Positions 5,125 to 5,945 of a stretch of DNA of 5,945 bases are shown here, piece by piece (position 1 is the first letter of the stretch; each line of letters starts with the position of its first letter). The stretch covers positions 1 to 5,945 of the forward strand of contig DJMH01000020.1 in NCBI GenBank assembly GCA_002435305.1. Direction: 5' to 3'. The notes beneath the pieces were generated by a model. The model worked only from the letters and a program-made list of their open reading frames with translations, was not told the DNA's origin and did no database searches. This DNA comes from Dehalococcoidia bacterium UBA6495 (GTDB taxonomy: Bacteria; Chloroflexota; Dehalococcoidia; Lucifugimonadales; UBA826). Both the position numbers and the translations under genes were made by a program.

Positions 5125-5945
5125 TTGGCCGATCACAACAGACCCCCCCTGAGCGAACTGGCGGAGCACTCGAGGGCATAACTGTGCTTGAATTGTGTGG
5201 TGCTCGCGGGCATTTTATGGGGAAATTAATGGGTGATATGGGGGCTAGAGTCATTAAAATAGAACCTTTGGAGGGAGCTCCGGAACGGCAAATAGGCCCA
5301 TTTATGGATGATGATCCTCATCCTGATCGCAGCTTATTTTTCTGGGCGCACAACACTTCAAAGGAAAGTTTGGAACTAGACATAGAAAGGCCTGAAGGCC
5401 AGGAAGTCATTAAGAGGCTAGCGGCTGTTGCTGACGTAATATTGGAAGATTTTGAACCGGGGTACCTACCATCTTTGGGTTTAGGGTACAAAAATTTGTC
5501 TGCAAGAAACGAAAGATTAGTTATGACTTCCTTGACAGCCTTTGGCCAAGATGGCCCTTATCGAGATTATAAGTCGAATGATATAGTAGCGTTGGCTATG
5601 GGAGGCATTATGCACTCCTGTGGCTACGATGATATACCTAACACTCCGCCTATCAGGCCCAGTGGAGATCATGGAAACAAAATTGCCTCTCATTACGGTT
5701 TGATAGGAACTCTCGCAGCATTATTTAACAGACATTTTTCTGGAAAGGGTCAATATATAGACGCATCTGCTCATGAAGCGTGTAATTCTACAACTGAGCA
5801 TGCTCTCCCTACCTATCTTTATGAAGGAAAAAATGTTTTTAGGCAGACAGGTAGACACCACTCAACCACACCTACCCCGAAAACCTTGTGCAAAACAGCT
5901 GACGGGAAATATCTGATTGTGTTTCAGTTGTTTACCAACTTACAT
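5121..5945 (+). CDS. Class III (CaiB/BaiF family) CoA-transferase, second subunit, 3' partial
   Basis: The frame from the ATG at 5121 stays open to the right edge: 275 residues, with roughly a third of a normal family member missing. Its ATG overlaps the preceding TGA (ATGA), so translation is likely coupled by reinitiation. Family marks: LEGITVLELCG (18-27), MGARVIKIEP (40-49), PHPDRSLFFW (67-76), ADVILEDFEPGYL (104-116), SLTAFGQDGPYRDYKSND (137-154), SGDHG (181-185) with Asp183 the likely catalytic residue, and SGKGQYIDASAHE (207-219). The protein is clearly divergent from its upstream neighbour, including the IGPFMDDDPHPDRSLFF block, and belongs to a different subfamily. This fits two unlike subunits of one enzyme rather than a recent duplication. 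The C-terminal small domain lies beyond the window. Substrate unknown. Confidence 0.9.
   Translation, partial: MIGRSQQTPPERTGGALEGITVLELCGARGHFMGKLMGDMGARVIKIEPLEGAPERQIGPFMDDDPHPDRSLFFWAHNTSKESLELDIERPEGQEVIKRLAAVADVILEDFEPGYLPSLGLGYKNLSARNERLVMTSLTAFGQDGPYRDYKSNDIVALAMGGIMHSCGYDDIPNTPPIRPSGDHGNKIASHYGLIGTLAALFNRHFSGKGQYIDASAHEACNSTTEHALPTYLYEGKNVFRQTGRHHSTTPTPKTLCKTADGKYLIVFQLFTNLH

Noticed and set aside
4967..5254. Minus-strand frame across the junction of the two CoA-transferases
   Set aside because: Both plus-strand frames there match the CaiB/BaiF family and overlap as ATGA; the antisense product looks random (Pro/Ser/Ile-rich).

Overview
The window looks like bacterial chromosome with a moderate G+C content (mid-40s percent by eye). 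It holds two gene groups on the + strand. The first (positions 2-3574) encodes a MacAB-type tripartite ABC exporter: a periplasmic or extracytoplasmic adaptor cut by the left edge, an ATPase, and a MacB/FtsX-type permease. These genes are 7 and 11 bases apart and are followed by a 12-bp inverted repeat across the last stop codon and by a good intrinsic terminator. The second group starts after a 299-base gap (3575-3873). It encodes two class III (CaiB/BaiF) CoA-transferases that overlap by four bases (ATGA); the second is cut by the right edge.

The most distinctive object is the adaptor. Its coiled-coil hairpin is built from a 26-residue (78-bp) repeat with a Pro-x-Thr or Pro-Pro-Thr turn. 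Two units sit at the left edge, in what should be the ascending arm. Four units lie in the descending arm, separated from the first two by about 97 non-repetitive residues with two closely spaced cysteines. A peptidoglycan-binding-like domain follows, then barrel and membrane-proximal regions. The unit is recognisably the same in both arms, which suggests the hairpin grew by duplication of a length module.

Organism: the adaptor style (PT-containing A/Q/E-rich coiled-coil repeats plus a peptidoglycan-binding-like insert) together with paired CaiB/BaiF CoA-transferases recalls Chloroflexota, for example marine Dehalococcoidia/SAR202-like lineages. This is inferred from family resemblance only; Actinobacteria or another phylum cannot be excluded.

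The two groups show no functional link. The exporter would move an unknown substrate, perhaps a lipophilic drug-like compound, peptide or lipid, out through the envelope. The CoA-transferases would activate an unknown carboxylic acid by transferring CoA from a donor thioester. I see no tRNA, rRNA, CRISPR array, insertion sequence or integrase. The system types are known; the novelty, if any, is the modular repeat architecture of the adaptor.
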